Below are positions 17,617 through 26,295 of a stretch of 64,000 nt of DNA, one piece after another. The stretch covers positions 124,001-188,000 of the forward strand of contig NZ_FOZP01000002.1 of the NCBI RefSeq assembly GCF_900116115.1. Reading direction: 5' to 3'. Both the position numbers and the translations under genes were made by a program. The stretch's first letter is position 1. Every line of letters begins with the position of its first letter. A model generated the notes under the pieces. That model worked only from the letters and a program-made list of their open reading frames with translations, was not told where the DNA came from and did no database searches. The DNA is from Lutibacter maritimus (GTDB lineage Bacteria > Bacteroidota > Bacteroidia > Flavobacteriales > Flavobacteriaceae).

Positions 17617-17702
17617 TTGGATTTTTAAATTTTTTATTCTAATTTCGATTTTTGTCCTTAAAATTAGAATTACATAAAAGATTATGAACCCCAAACTTTT
17701 AT

Positions 17703-17858
17703 ATGATGAACACAAATTCAATATTAAATAACTTCAAATCTGAAAATTTTTCGAGTGTGATTTTAAAAAATTATAAAACATACTTAAAACATTACGAGTT
17801 AAAATGCCTAAAACCAATGTCTTTAGAAGAATTCTCTAAAAATTACAATATTCATTAG
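17703..17858 (+). CDS. Possible 51-residue protein
   Basis: An ATG-ATG start and a TAG stop enclose 51 codons, translating to a basic protein with a helical centre (residues about 18-33) and the end KPMSLEEFSKNYNIH. That tail resembles the small helix-turn-helix-like 'SLxEFcxxxxi' segments of Bacteroidota transposition-related or DNA-binding proteins, but I cannot name a family. It occupies most of an otherwise empty 347-base gap. Codon use resembles the neighbours. It may be real, a fragment, or chance. Confidence 0.35.
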   Translation: MMNTNSILNNFKSENFSSVILKNYKTYLKHYELKCLKPMSLEEFSKNYNIH

Positions 17859-17884
17859 TACTTTTTAAAGCAACTTATTTTAAG

Positions 17885-18094
17885 CTATAGAATTACCCAC
17901 TTTACTCTACCAACTTCACCAGTTTTTAATTGGACTTTTATGCCGTGTGGATGCGATACAGAATTGGTTAAAATACGCTGCACAATTCCTTCGGTAAGTT
18001 TGCCTGTGCGCTGATGATTTTTTTGAACAATTTCAACTTCCGAACCTATTTGTATGTTTTTTCGTTGGCTTCCTTGCAGTTTTTTATTTTCCAT
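17885..18094 (-). CDS. YwbE family protein (DUF2196)
   Basis: A 69-residue protein whose pattern, KNIQIGSEVEIVQKNHQRTG then ILTNSVSHPHGIKVQLKTGEVGRV, matches the YwbE family of small beta-barrel proteins. Biochemical function is not established. It is 19 bases downstream of the LysE-type transporter gene on the same strand, so it is probably the last gene of that transcript. Confidence 0.85.
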   Translation of the reverse strand: MENKKLQGSQRKNIQIGSEVEIVQKNHQRTGKLTEGIVQRILTNSVSHPHGIKVQLKTGEVGRVKWVIL

Positions 18095-18113
18095 AGAATA
18101 TTTTAAATGCTAT

Positions 18114-18788
18114 TTACTGAGTCTTTTCAATAACGCTTTTAAAATTTAATTTTTCTTTAGGAATAAATCCTTTTAAAATTAAAACCACACCAAAAATCAT
18201 TAGTAAAATACCCATTGCGCGTTTAATTTTGTAGGTAACTTTAGGTGTTAAATGTCTTTTTAATTGTTTGGCTAACGTTATTTTACCAATATCTGTAATA
18301 AAATAACTGATTAATATAACAGTAAAATAATTAAATATTTTTGATGGATTCATTTCTAAATTTGATCCGACAACTACAATCATTCCAAGCCAAAAAGCTA
18401 AAACACCAATATTTATAAAGTTGAGCAAAAATCCTTTGGCAAAAAGTTTAAAATAGTTCGTTTTTTCTGGGAGCACCAACGTTTCATCTTGAATAGCAGC
18501 TTTCTGGCTTTTATCTAAAAAAGTAATAATTCCGTATACCAATAAAATTAATCCACCAATGTAAAAGAGCCTTGGATCGTCTTTAATTTCTTCTAACAAA
18601 CTTTTACTTCCAAAATAGGCAATTAAAATAAAAGCTATATCACCTAAAATTACACCCAAATCAAACATTATTGCGGCACGTGCGCCTTTAATAATACTGG
18701 TTTGGATAAGCATAAAAAAAACAGGACCAATCATAAAGGCTAAAAAAAAACCGATAAATACTGCTTCTTTAATTTCGTTAAAAGTCAT
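18114..18788 (-). CDS. LysE family translocator
   Basis: A 224-residue inner-membrane protein with six predicted transmembrane helices and the LysE/RhtB N-terminal pattern: an early helix FIGFFLAFMIGPVFFMLIQT followed by SIIKGARAAIMFDLGVILGD. The family exports amino acids or related metabolites; the substrate is not shown here. A 37-base gap separates it from the upstream PaaE-like reductase, so co-transcription is plausible but no functional link is evident. Confidence 0.8.
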   Translation of the reverse strand: MTFNEIKEAVFIGFFLAFMIGPVFFMLIQTSIIKGARAAIMFDLGVILGDIAFILIAYFGSKSLLEEIKDDPRLFYIGGLILLVYGIITFLDKSQKAAIQDETLVLPEKTNYFKLFAKGFLLNFINIGVLAFWLGMIVVVGSNLEMNPSKIFNYFTVILISYFITDIGKITLAKQLKRHLTPKVTYKIKRAMGILLMIFGVVLILKGFIPKEKLNFKSVIEKTQ

Positions 18789-18825
18789 TTTTTGGTGTTA
18801 AATCTGTGAAAATACTACATTCTAA

Positions 18826-19884
18826 TTAAACATCATCGTAATCTACTATGATTTTTGAAGTAGTTGGGTGCGCCTGACAAGTTAAAATAAATCCATCATT
18901 AATTTCTGCTTCAGATAAAATAGTGTTTTTATCCATGGCAGCTTTTCCTTCAGTAACTTTTGCTAAACAGCTACTGCAAATTCCTCCTTGGCAAGAATAT
19001 GGTGCGTCTAAACCTTCTTTTAAAGCCGCTGTTAATATGGTAGTTTTAGCATCCATTGTAAAGGTAGTTTCCTCATCATCAACTAATACAGTAATTTCAC
19101 ACTCACCATCAAAAATTTCATTTTTGGAAGTTTCTTCAATAGAAATTGGCAAAGAAAATAACTCAAAATGAATAGCGTTTTCATTGATTCCATTTTCAAT
19201 AAGTGTTTCTTTTGCAATATTAATCATTGGTTCTGGTCCGCATAAAAAAGCATTATCAAAACTAATATCCTTAAATTTATTTTTAACTACAAAATTTATA
19301 TTTCCAGTATCAATTCTACCAAATAAAGCACCTTCAATTTTTTCTCGACTATAAACATATTGCACATTAAAATTTGTTGGATACGCTTTTTGCAAAATAT
19401 CTATTTCTGATTTAAAAATAGTATCTGCAGTTGTTTTATTGCCATAAATTAACGTAAAAGTACTTGCTGACTCTTCAGTTAAAACAGCTTTTATCATTGC
19501 CATAATTGGTGTAATTCCGCTTCCGGCAGCAATGGCTAGGTAATTTTTTTTGTTTGTTGAATTTGTTTCTAAAACAAATTTTCCTTCTGGTTTTGAAACC
19601 TCTAAATTTGTACCTGTTGTTAAAATTGTTGTTGCAAAAACAGAAAATGTTCCGTTATCTATCGCTTTTATTGCAACTCTTAAGTCACCACTTTTGGGTG
19701 ATGAACAAATAGAATACGCTCTGCGCAACTCTAACCCAGCAATTTCTTTTTTTATGTTGATGTATTGTCCCGCTGTAAACTGAAATTCAGACCTTAAATC
19801 GTTAGGAATATCAAATAAAATAGATACGGCATTTTTAGTTTCTTTTTTAATTTCTTTAATAGTTAGTGTGTGAAATTTCGACAT
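18826..19884 (-). CDS. PaaE-like ferredoxin--NAD(P)H reductase with 2Fe-2S domain
   Basis: A 352-residue flavin/iron-sulphur electron-transfer protein. In order: an FAD-binding ferredoxin-reductase barrel with RRAYSICSSP (about residues 54-63), a NAD(P)-binding domain with AAGSGITPIMAMI (about 119-131), and a plant-type 2Fe-2S domain with C-x4-C-x2-C in YSCQGGICSSC and a final cysteine in ILTCQAH. This is the PaaE/CbrA-like domain order. No phenylacetate genes are nearby, so the partner is unknown. I use the ATG at 19884 rather than an in-frame TTG at 19890. A TACTTTTG box on the minus strand lies at 19905-19912. Confidence 0.88.
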   Translation of the reverse strand: MSKFHTLTIKEIKKETKNAVSILFDIPNDLRSEFQFTAGQYINIKKEIAGLELRRAYSICSSPKSGDLRVAIKAIDNGTFSVFATTILTTGTNLEVSKPEGKFVLETNSTNKKNYLAIAAGSGITPIMAMIKAVLTEESASTFTLIYGNKTTADTIFKSEIDILQKAYPTNFNVQYVYSREKIEGALFGRIDTGNINFVVKNKFKDISFDNAFLCGPEPMINIAKETLIENGINENAIHFELFSLPISIEETSKNEIFDGECEITVLVDDEETTFTMDAKTTILTAALKEGLDAPYSCQGGICSSCLAKVTEGKAAMDKNTILSEAEINDGFILTCQAHPTTSKIIVDYDDV

Positions 19885-19904
19885 TTTCAAAAAGTTTAAG
19901 ACTA

Positions 19905-19912
19905 CAAAAGTA
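19905..19912 (-). promoter_or_regulatory. -7 promoter box for the PaaE-like reductase gene
   Basis: The minus strand reads TACTTTTG, matching TAnnTTTG, about 20 bases before the ATG. Confidence 0.45.
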
Positions 19913-19958
19913 AAGAATCTAAATACAATTTTTTGTTAAAAAACATACCTAACAAAGT

Positions 19959-19981
19959 TATACATAAGAAAATTATGCATA
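19959..19981. promoter_or_regulatory. Candidate PadR operator
   Basis: TATACATAA (19959-19967) and TTATGCATA (19973-19981) form an inverted repeat with a 5-base centre; eight of nine positions match. It lies 51-73 bases upstream of the padR-like ATG. PadR-type repressors typically bind such A/T-rich dyads and regulate their own operon. Confidence 0.5.
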
Positions 19982-20031
19982 TATTTATCCTACTAATTAA
20001 ACTGCAACCTATAGTTTATAATGCAATTATC

Positions 20032-20364
20032 ATGGGAAATCAAAAATTATACAAAGGATCTTTACAAACAATTATACTAAAATTGTTAGAAGAAAATGAT
20101 AAAATGTATGGTTATGAAATTACCCAAAAAGTAAAGGAATTAACCAAAGGAGAATTGTCTATTACCGAAGGTGCATTGTACCCAGCATTGCACAAATTGG
20201 AAGCCGAAAGATTGCTAGACGTTGAGGTTACTACCGTTGATAACCGTTTGCGTAAATATTACAAACTTACGGAACACGGCACCAAAGAAACGGTAAACAG
20301 ATTGGCGGAATTAGAGGAGTTTATTGCAACTATGAAAACAATTGTAAATCCAAAATTGGCTTAA
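20032..20364 (+). CDS. PadR family transcriptional regulator
   Basis: A 110-residue PadR winged-helix repressor. The sequence KGSLQTIILKLLEENDKMYGYEITQKV and LSITEGALYPALHKLEAERLL are the diagnostic helix-turn-helix and wing. The frame is open for 33 more codons upstream, but those encode a hydrophobic stretch not found in the family, so I start at the ATG beginning MGNQKLYKGS. It heads an operon with a HAAS-like membrane protein, a DUF5687 permease and an ABC ATPase, whose expression it probably represses until an inducer, perhaps the exported compound, is bound. Confidence 0.92.
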   Translation: MGNQKLYKGSLQTIILKLLEENDKMYGYEITQKVKELTKGELSITEGALYPALHKLEAERLLDVEVTTVDNRLRKYYKLTEHGTKETVNRLAELEEFIATMKTIVNPKLA

Positions 20365-20378
20365 AAAATTGCTTTACT

Positions 20379-21080
20379 ATGAAACTAACTCTAGAACAAA
20401 TACAACAACTCTACATTTTTACGCGGCAACATTATGTAGAACATTTTGATGTACAAACCGAGTTGGTAGATCATTTAGCAAATGATATTGAACAAATTTG
20501 GAAAACACAACCAAATCTTTCTTTTGAAGATGCCAGAAATATTTCATTTAAAAAATTTGGCGTTTTTGGTTTTATGGATATAGTTGGTGAACGCCAAAAA
20601 GCATTAAGCAAAAAATATTGGAAAATAATCTGGAGTTTTGCTAAAGATTGGTTTCAATTGCCAAAAATTATTTTAACCATATTTATTTTTACTTTATTCA
20701 CCATTGCTTGTAGAAGCAAATTTGGAGAATATTTTTTATTTAGTTCATTAATGATAATGTGTGTTTATGGATTAATAAAAGCATTTCAATTAAAAAACAA
20801 TTTTAAAAAAAGGATAAAATCAACAGGTAAAAAATGGATGTTAGAAGAAATGATTTTTAGTGCAGGAATGGGCTTCTTCACTATGATACCAATAAATTTA
20901 ATAAACATTTTTAATCTTTCTAATTTAGATGAAAATATGATTTATTCTAATTGGTTCACTTTACTTTACGCTGCCATTTTTACTCTTTTAGTAATTGGAT
21001 TTTATGTTGTTATTGAAGTTTTACCAAAAAAAGCAGAAGAATTACTAACCAAAAACTATCCAGAATATAAACTAGTGTAA
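20379..21080 (+). CDS. Membrane protein with HAAS-like N-terminal domain
   Basis: A 233-residue protein with a soluble helical N-terminus (residues about 1-85) resembling the HAAS/permease-prefix domains that accompany PadR regulators, followed by four hydrophobic segments (about 95-112, 121-137, 163-182, 196-215). It begins 14 bases after the PadR stop. In similar loci this type of protein is thought to act as a membrane partner or sensor for the regulator; that role is inference. No enzymatic motif is visible. Confidence 0.65.
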   Translation: MKLTLEQIQQLYIFTRQHYVEHFDVQTELVDHLANDIEQIWKTQPNLSFEDARNISFKKFGVFGFMDIVGERQKALSKKYWKIIWSFAKDWFQLPKIILTIFIFTLFTIACRSKFGEYFLFSSLMIMCVYGLIKAFQLKNNFKKRIKSTGKKWMLEEMIFSAGMGFFTMIPINLINIFNLSNLDENMIYSNWFTLLYAAIFTLLVIGFYVVIEVLPKKAEELLTKNYPEYKLV

Positions 21081-21131
21081 CAAAATCTACTAAACAAACA
21101 CATATATAACATAGTCAATAAACCAAACCGT

Positions 21132-22610
21132 ATGATTAAACATTTTTTAAATTTTGAGTGGAAACAATTTTTTCGTTCATCATATTGGCAAAAAAGTATT
21201 GCTTTAAATATTTTAATGGGCTTTTTAGCCTTGTATTTTATGCTTACTTTTTTAATTTTAGGAATAAGTATTTATCCGTTATTAAAAAAGCAATTTCCAG
21301 AATCTGATCCGTTAATTTTAGTAAACGGATTTTTATTTTACTGGTTTTTAGGCGATTTAGTCATGCGATTTTTCTTACAAAAATTACCAGTAGTAAATAT
21401 TAAACCGTTGTTAACGCTTCCAATAAAAAGAAGTTCCATTTTAAATTATGTTTTAGGAAAATCTGCTATTTCATTTTTTAATTTTTTACCACTTTTTGCC
21501 ATCATTCCGTTTGGTGTCATTTTAATTTTTGAAGATTATAGCACAACAACAGCATTAATTTGGATGTTATTAATGTACATTTTTACATTAATAATCAATT
21601 TTTTAAATTTTATTATTGAAGCCAAATCTGCCGAAACTGAACTATCCTTTTTACCAATTATCGCCATTGCATCAGGCTTGTTTGCTTTAAATTATTTTGA
21701 AATTATTTCAATTTCAAGTTTATTAGGAAACGCTGTTAACAGTATTATTTCAAACCCATTGTTAATTTTAATTCCATTAGCAATTTTAGTTGGTTTGTAT
21801 GCTTTTAATTATTTAGAACTAAAGAAAAAATTATATGTAGATGGTTCTTTAAAAGCAAAAGCCGCAGTTGCAACAACTACCGATTTAGCTTGGACTCGTA
21901 GATTTGGAGATATTGCTCCTTTTTTACAACTAGATTTAAAATTATTATGGAGAAATAAACGTCCGAGATCAACCATTTTTATTTTAGTAATTGGGTTGTT
22001 GTACGGATTAATTTTTTACCCAAATCCAACCTATCAAAATATGCCAGCAATGTTTGTTTTTGTTGGAATATTTGTAACCGGAATTTTTATGATCAATTTT
22101 GGTCAATTCATTCCAGCTTGGGACAGCGGCTATTACAAGTTATTAATGAGTCAAAATATTAAATACAAACAATATTTAAATTCAAAATATTCATTAATGA
22201 CTATAAGTGCAGTTATAATGTTTGTATTAAGTATTCCTTACGTATATTTTGGATGGAAAATTTTAGCAATTCATTTTGCGGCAATGGTGTACAATATTGG
22301 CGTAAACTCACACGTATTATTGTTTGGAGGTTCTTTTAACAGAAAGAAAATAGATTTAACACAACGTGCAGCGTTTAATTATCAAGGAACAGGAGCTGTA
22401 CAATGGCTTATTGGATTTCCTTTATTACTAATTCCAATTTTGTTTTTTTACATTCCTTATAAATTTATCAATTTTGAAGCTGGTATTATAACTTTAATAG
22501 TTTTAGGTGGAATCGGAATTATTTTTCATCAAAAATTAATGAATTTTATTACCAAACGGTATTTAACTTCAAAACATAAAATGATCAGTGCTTTTGATCA
22601 AAACAATTAA
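21132..22610 (+). CDS. DUF5687 family ABC-type permease
   Basis: A 492-residue polytopic membrane protein with about twelve transmembrane helices in two blocks. It begins MIKHFLNFEWKQFFRSSYWQ, the N-terminus characteristic of the DUF5687 permeases of Flavobacteriia, and has the cytoplasmic linker around residues 230-275. The ABC ATPase gene follows 28 bases downstream, so the two likely form one export complex. Substrate is unknown; PadR control hints at a toxic or membrane-active compound. Confidence 0.82.
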   Translation: MIKHFLNFEWKQFFRSSYWQKSIALNILMGFLALYFMLTFLILGISIYPLLKKQFPESDPLILVNGFLFYWFLGDLVMRFFLQKLPVVNIKPLLTLPIKRSSILNYVLGKSAISFFNFLPLFAIIPFGVILIFEDYSTTTALIWMLLMYIFTLIINFLNFIIEAKSAETELSFLPIIAIASGLFALNYFEIISISSLLGNAVNSIISNPLLILIPLAILVGLYAFNYLELKKKLYVDGSLKAKAAVATTTDLAWTRRFGDIAPFLQLDLKLLWRNKRPRSTIFILVIGLLYGLIFYPNPTYQNMPAMFVFVGIFVTGIFMINFGQFIPAWDSGYYKLLMSQNIKYKQYLNSKYSLMTISAVIMFVLSIPYVYFGWKILAIHFAAMVYNIGVNSHVLLFGGSFNRKKIDLTQRAAFNYQGTGAVQWLIGFPLLLIPILFFYIPYKFINFEAGIITLIVLGGIGIIFHQKLMNFITKRYLTSKHKMISAFDQNN

Positions 22611-22638
22611 TTAACTACTCGACAAAAAATATATTACA

Positions 22639-23334
22639 ATGATAAAATCTACAGAACTTTCAAAAAAATACGGTGATGTAACCGTTTTAAATATACCATC
22701 ATTAGAAATTCCAAAAGGACAATCATTTGGTTTGGTTGGAAACAATGGCGCAGGAAAAACTACTTATTTTAATTTATTGTTAGATTTAATTAAACCAACA
22801 ACCGGAAAAGTAATAAATAATGAAATTCAGGTAAATAAAAGTGAAGATTGGAAACCATTTACAGCTGCTTTTATTGATGAAAGTTTTTTAATTGGCTACT
22901 TAACTCCTGAAGAATATTTTTATTTTATTGGTGAGCTTCGCGGAATGAATAAAGCTGATATTGATACTTTTTTAAATCAGTTTTCTGAAATTTTTAATGA
23001 AGAAATAATTGGTAGAAAAAAATATTTGAGAGATTTATCAAAAGGAAATCAGAAAAAAGCAGGAATTGTTGCCGCATTAATTGGAAATCCTGAAGTAGTT
23101 ATTTTAGATGAACCTTTTGCAAATTTAGATCCAACAACACAAATCAGATTAAAAAAATTATTGAAGGATTTAACTAAAAATAGTAAAACAACTTTATTGG
23201 TTTCTAGTCACGATTTAGGTCACGTTACCGAAGTTTGCGAACGTATTGTTGTGTTAGAAAAAGGAAATATTGTTAAAGACATTAAAACATCTGAAGAAAC
23301 TTTAAAAGAATTAGAAGCGTATTTTTCTGTGTAA
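22639..23334 (+). CDS. ABC transporter ATP-binding protein
   Basis: A 231-residue ATPase subunit. Walker A is GNNGAGKTT (residues 34-42), the signature motif is the variant LSKGNQKK (about 135-142), Walker B is VVILDEPFANLDP (about 155-167), and the switch histidine lies in SSHDLGH. The short length and signature variant are typical of exporter ATPases paired with a separate permease, here the DUF5687 protein. It is the last gene of the PadR operon. Confidence 0.92.
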   Translation: MIKSTELSKKYGDVTVLNIPSLEIPKGQSFGLVGNNGAGKTTYFNLLLDLIKPTTGKVINNEIQVNKSEDWKPFTAAFIDESFLIGYLTPEEYFYFIGELRGMNKADIDTFLNQFSEIFNEEIIGRKKYLRDLSKGNQKKAGIVAALIGNPEVVILDEPFANLDPTTQIRLKKLLKDLTKNSKTTLLVSSHDLGHVTEVCERIVVLEKGNIVKDIKTSEETLKELEAYFSV

Positions 23335-23426
23335 ACAAATTAAATACTTAGATTTTTGTATTTTTACAACCCACTTACAATAAATGTGATATTTAATAAG
23401 TTAAGGGATAAGTAAAATATATTAAT

Positions 23427-25673
23427 TTGAATAATTCTGTAAAAATAATTGTTGCTTTTATTGGCATGTTTTTACTTGTTGGATGCTCAACAAAAAAAGA
23501 CGCATTTTTAAATAGAAATTTTCACTCCATCAATACAAAATACAATATTTTATATAATGGAAATGAAGCTTTTAAACAAGGGTTTGAACAATTAACTGCA
23601 AATTACGAAGATAATTATTGGGAAATTTTACCAATAGAACCTTTAAAAGTTGATGAGTTAGCGCTTCCTGGCGCTAAAAGAGATGAAGATAGTTCTCCAC
23701 AAGCATTTGAAAAAGCTGAAGAAAAAGCGGTTAAAGCAGTTCAAAAACACTCAATGCTTATTGCACGTCAAGAACGCAATAAACAAATTGACGATGCTTA
23801 TTTATTATTAGGAAAATCTCGTTACTACTCAAAAAGATTTGTACCTGCTTTAGAAGCATTTAATTATGTGATTTTAAATTATCCGAGAGCTAACTTAATA
23901 AATGAAACTAAAATTTGGCAAGCTAAAACATACATTCGTTTACGAAACGAAGAACAAGCAATTGAAAATTTAAAAACACTTTTAAAATCTGATAACTTAA
24001 ATCAAAAAACTATTGAAAATGCAAATACAGCTATAGCAATGGCGTATTTTAATTTAGATAGTACACAGCTAGTTATCAATCATTTAAACAAAGCCATAAA
24101 AATTACTCCAAAAAACAAAGTAATTACAAAAGCTATGTTTACAACTAATAAAAAAACAGTTGTAAAACCTGTGTTATCAACAAAAAATGCCGAACAAACT
24201 GCGCGCAATTTATTTATTTTAGGACAACTTTATAAACATCAAAATAAAATAGATTCTTCAAATTATGCATTTAATACGTTGCTAAAAATTAAAAAAGCAC
24301 CTTTTAAATATAAAATTCATGCTGAAATTGAAAAAGCCAAAAACGTTTTATCTAATCAAGATAAAACTACAGCAATTGAGGTTTTAAAAAACCTAACTAA
24401 AGATCGTTTTAATAAAAATTATTTAGATGAGTTATATTATCATATAGGTAAAGTTGAAGAATCAAATGATCCTGAAAGTGCGTTGACTAATTATAAAAAA
24501 TCACTTCAATCAAGTATAAAAAATAATTTTCAAAAAGAATTAACCTACGAAGCAATTGGAAATTTATATTTTGAAAAAGCTCAATTTGTTTCAGCGGCTG
24601 CTTATTATGATAGTATTCTTCAAATAACAAAAGATGATTCATCAAAACGAATTTTTAGATTGAAAAGAAAAAGATCCAATTTAGATGAAGTAATTTTATA
24701 TGAAGACATTGCTAAAAGAAATGACAGCATATTGAATTTAGTTGCAATGAGCAACGATGAGCGCACTACTTTTTTCAACAATTACATAGAAAAATTAAAA
24801 ACTGCCGAAGAAGAACTTCAAAAAAATATAAATACAGGTTTAAATACAACTATTCAAGCAAACAATTTTAAGCCGGTAAAAGGAAACTGGTATTTTTATA
24901 ACAATCAAACTGTTGGCTTTGGCGAACAAGAATTTAGGCAAATTTGGGGAGATCGACTTTTAGAAGATAATTGGAGATTAAGTAATAAAACTAAAATGAA
25001 TTTCCCTGGTTTTTCGACTCAAGAACAGGAAAATACTATTGTTGTAAATAATTCTGAATTATTAGAATTATCGTATTATTTAAATCAAATTCCATCAAAC
25101 AAACAAACAATTGATAGCCTAAAAATAAATAGAGATAATGCGTATTTTAAATTAGGCATTATTTATAAAGAACAATTTAAAGAAATTGATTTAGCAAAAG
25201 AGAAACTAGAAAAACTATTAACTTTTAATCCAGATCCATCATTTTCTCTTCCTGCTAAATATCACTTGTATAAAATATATTCTGAAGAAAATAATAAAAA
25301 ATCAGAAGAATTTAAAAACGATATTATTGCAAATTTTCCAAATTCTAGCTTTGCAAAAATTATTTTAAACCCTACCAATGTAGCAGTTTTAAATGATACT
25401 AATTTAGCTGAAAATGAATATGCACTTGTATTTTATGATTATAAAGATGAAAATTTTGATGCTGTAATTGAAAAATCTAACGAAGCAATTATTAAGTTTC
25501 AAGGAGACCAAATTATACCAAAATTTGAATTATTAAAAGCTTATGCAATTGGAAAAAAAGAAGGAATTTTAGCCTTTAAAGAAGCATTAAATTTTGTTGC
25601 TATGAATTACCCAAATACCGAAGAAGGGAAAAAAGCCCTTGAAGTAATTGAAACCATTAAAACAAAAATTTAA
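23427..25673 (+). CDS. sprE: Type IX secretion system lipoprotein PorW/SprE
   Basis: A 748-residue TPR lipoprotein. It starts with a signal peptide and lipobox (MFLLVGCST, cysteine at about residue 21), then FLNRNFHSINTKYNILYNGNEAFKQG compactly matches the N-terminus of Flavobacterium SprE and Porphyromonas PorW. TPR-like helices follow (about residues 115-420 and 560-740). SprE/PorW is required for T9SS secretion and gliding, and PorW links the secretion machinery to the PorKN rings. The start codon is TTG: the only nearby in-frame ATG (23466) would leave just seven residues before the lipobox cysteine. A T9SS cargo-type protein is encoded at 35449-39645. The bactofilin gene follows 24 bases later. 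Confidence 0.85.
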   Translation: MNNSVKIIVAFIGMFLLVGCSTKKDAFLNRNFHSINTKYNILYNGNEAFKQGFEQLTANYEDNYWEILPIEPLKVDELALPGAKRDEDSSPQAFEKAEEKAVKAVQKHSMLIARQERNKQIDDAYLLLGKSRYYSKRFVPALEAFNYVILNYPRANLINETKIWQAKTYIRLRNEEQAIENLKTLLKSDNLNQKTIENANTAIAMAYFNLDSTQLVINHLNKAIKITPKNKVITKAMFTTNKKTVVKPVLSTKNAEQTARNLFILGQLYKHQNKIDSSNYAFNTLLKIKKAPFKYKIHAEIEKAKNVLSNQDKTTAIEVLKNLTKDRFNKNYLDELYYHIGKVEESNDPESALTNYKKSLQSSIKNNFQKELTYEAIGNLYFEKAQFVSAAAYYDSILQITKDDSSKRIFRLKRKRSNLDEVILYEDIAKRNDSILNLVAMSNDERTTFFNNYIEKLKTAEEELQKNINTGLNTTIQANNFKPVKGNWYFYNNQTVGFGEQEFRQIWGDRLLEDNWRLSNKTKMNFPGFSTQEQENTIVVNNSELLELSYYLNQIPSNKQTIDSLKINRDNAYFKLGIIYKEQFKEIDLAKEKLEKLLTFNPDPSFSLPAKYHLYKIYSEENNKKSEEFKNDIIANFPNSSFAKIILNPTNVAVLNDTNLAENEYALVFYDYKDENFDAVIEKSNEAIIKFQGDQIIPKFELLKAYAIGKKEGILAFKEALNFVAMNYPNTEEGKKALEVIETIKTKI

Positions 25674-25697
25674 TAACCTCACAAAAATATAATAAGT

Positions 25698-26096
25698 ATG
25701 TTATCCAAAAAAAAACAAAATGAACCTATCGTATCTGAAATAAATGTAATAGGAAAAAATACCACAATTATTGGTGATATCATTTCTGAAGGCGACTTTA
25801 GAATTGAGGGAAAAGTTGAAGGAACAGTAAAAACAAAAGGAAAAGTTGTTGTTGGCGCTTCTGGCAAAATTAAAGGCAAAATTGAATGTGCCGAAGCAGA
25901 TATAGAAGGTAGTTTTTCCGGTGAACTATTTGCTTCAAATTTATTAACATTAAAAACTACAGCATTAATTACAGGAAACGTAGTTATTTCTAAACTAGCT
26001 GTTGAGCCTGGTGCAGAATTTAATGCAACTTGCACTATGAAAAATTCTGTTAAGGAATTAAACAATGAACAAGCAAAAAAAGAAAAAACAGCTTAA
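25698..26096 (+). CDS. Bactofilin family polymer-forming protein
   Basis: A 132-residue bactofilin, a nucleotide-independent cytoskeletal filament protein. The central right-handed beta-helix shows the repeated strand pattern IIGDIISEGDFRIEGKVEGT and KVVVGASGKIKGKIECAEAD (about residues 20-70). Filaments usually lie at the inner membrane and scaffold envelope machinery. The 3' end overlaps the AtpZ start by 32 bases in another frame, so translation of the two is probably coupled. The upstream neighbour is sprE. Confidence 0.92.
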   Translation: MLSKKKQNEPIVSEINVIGKNTTIIGDIISEGDFRIEGKVEGTVKTKGKVVVGASGKIKGKIECAEADIEGSFSGELFASNLLTLKTTALITGNVVISKLAVEPGAEFNATCTMKNSVKELNNEQAKKEKTA

Positions 26097-26295
26097 TAAA
26101 TACCTGCAATTAACTGGTGTAGCTTTTCAAATGGGATTAACTATTTATTTAGGCGTCTATTTTGGAAAAAAACTAGATATTTATTTCCAAACTACTCATA
26201 AAACCTACACCATCATTCTTACACTTGTGTCATTGGTTATTTCAATTTATAGTGTAATAGCGCAACTAAAAAGTATAAATGACAAATATGATTAA
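26065..26295 (+). CDS. AtpZ/AtpI family protein
   Basis: A 76-residue protein with two transmembrane helices (about residues 17-33 and 45-66) and the pattern LTGVAFQMGLTIYLGVYFGKKLD, typical of AtpZ/AtpI, which assist assembly of the ATP-synthase c-ring and may aid magnesium uptake. It overlaps the bactofilin end by 32 bases and the next gene start by 17 bases. It lies upstream of atpB as expected. Confidence 0.85.
   Translation: MNKQKKKKQLNKYLQLTGVAFQMGLTIYLGVYFGKKLDIYFQTTHKTYTIILTLVSLVISIYSVIAQLKSINDKYD

Noticed and set aside
19933-20031. 33-codon extension of the PadR regulator.
   Set aside because: It covers the operator dyad and encodes a hydrophobic stretch foreign to PadR proteins.
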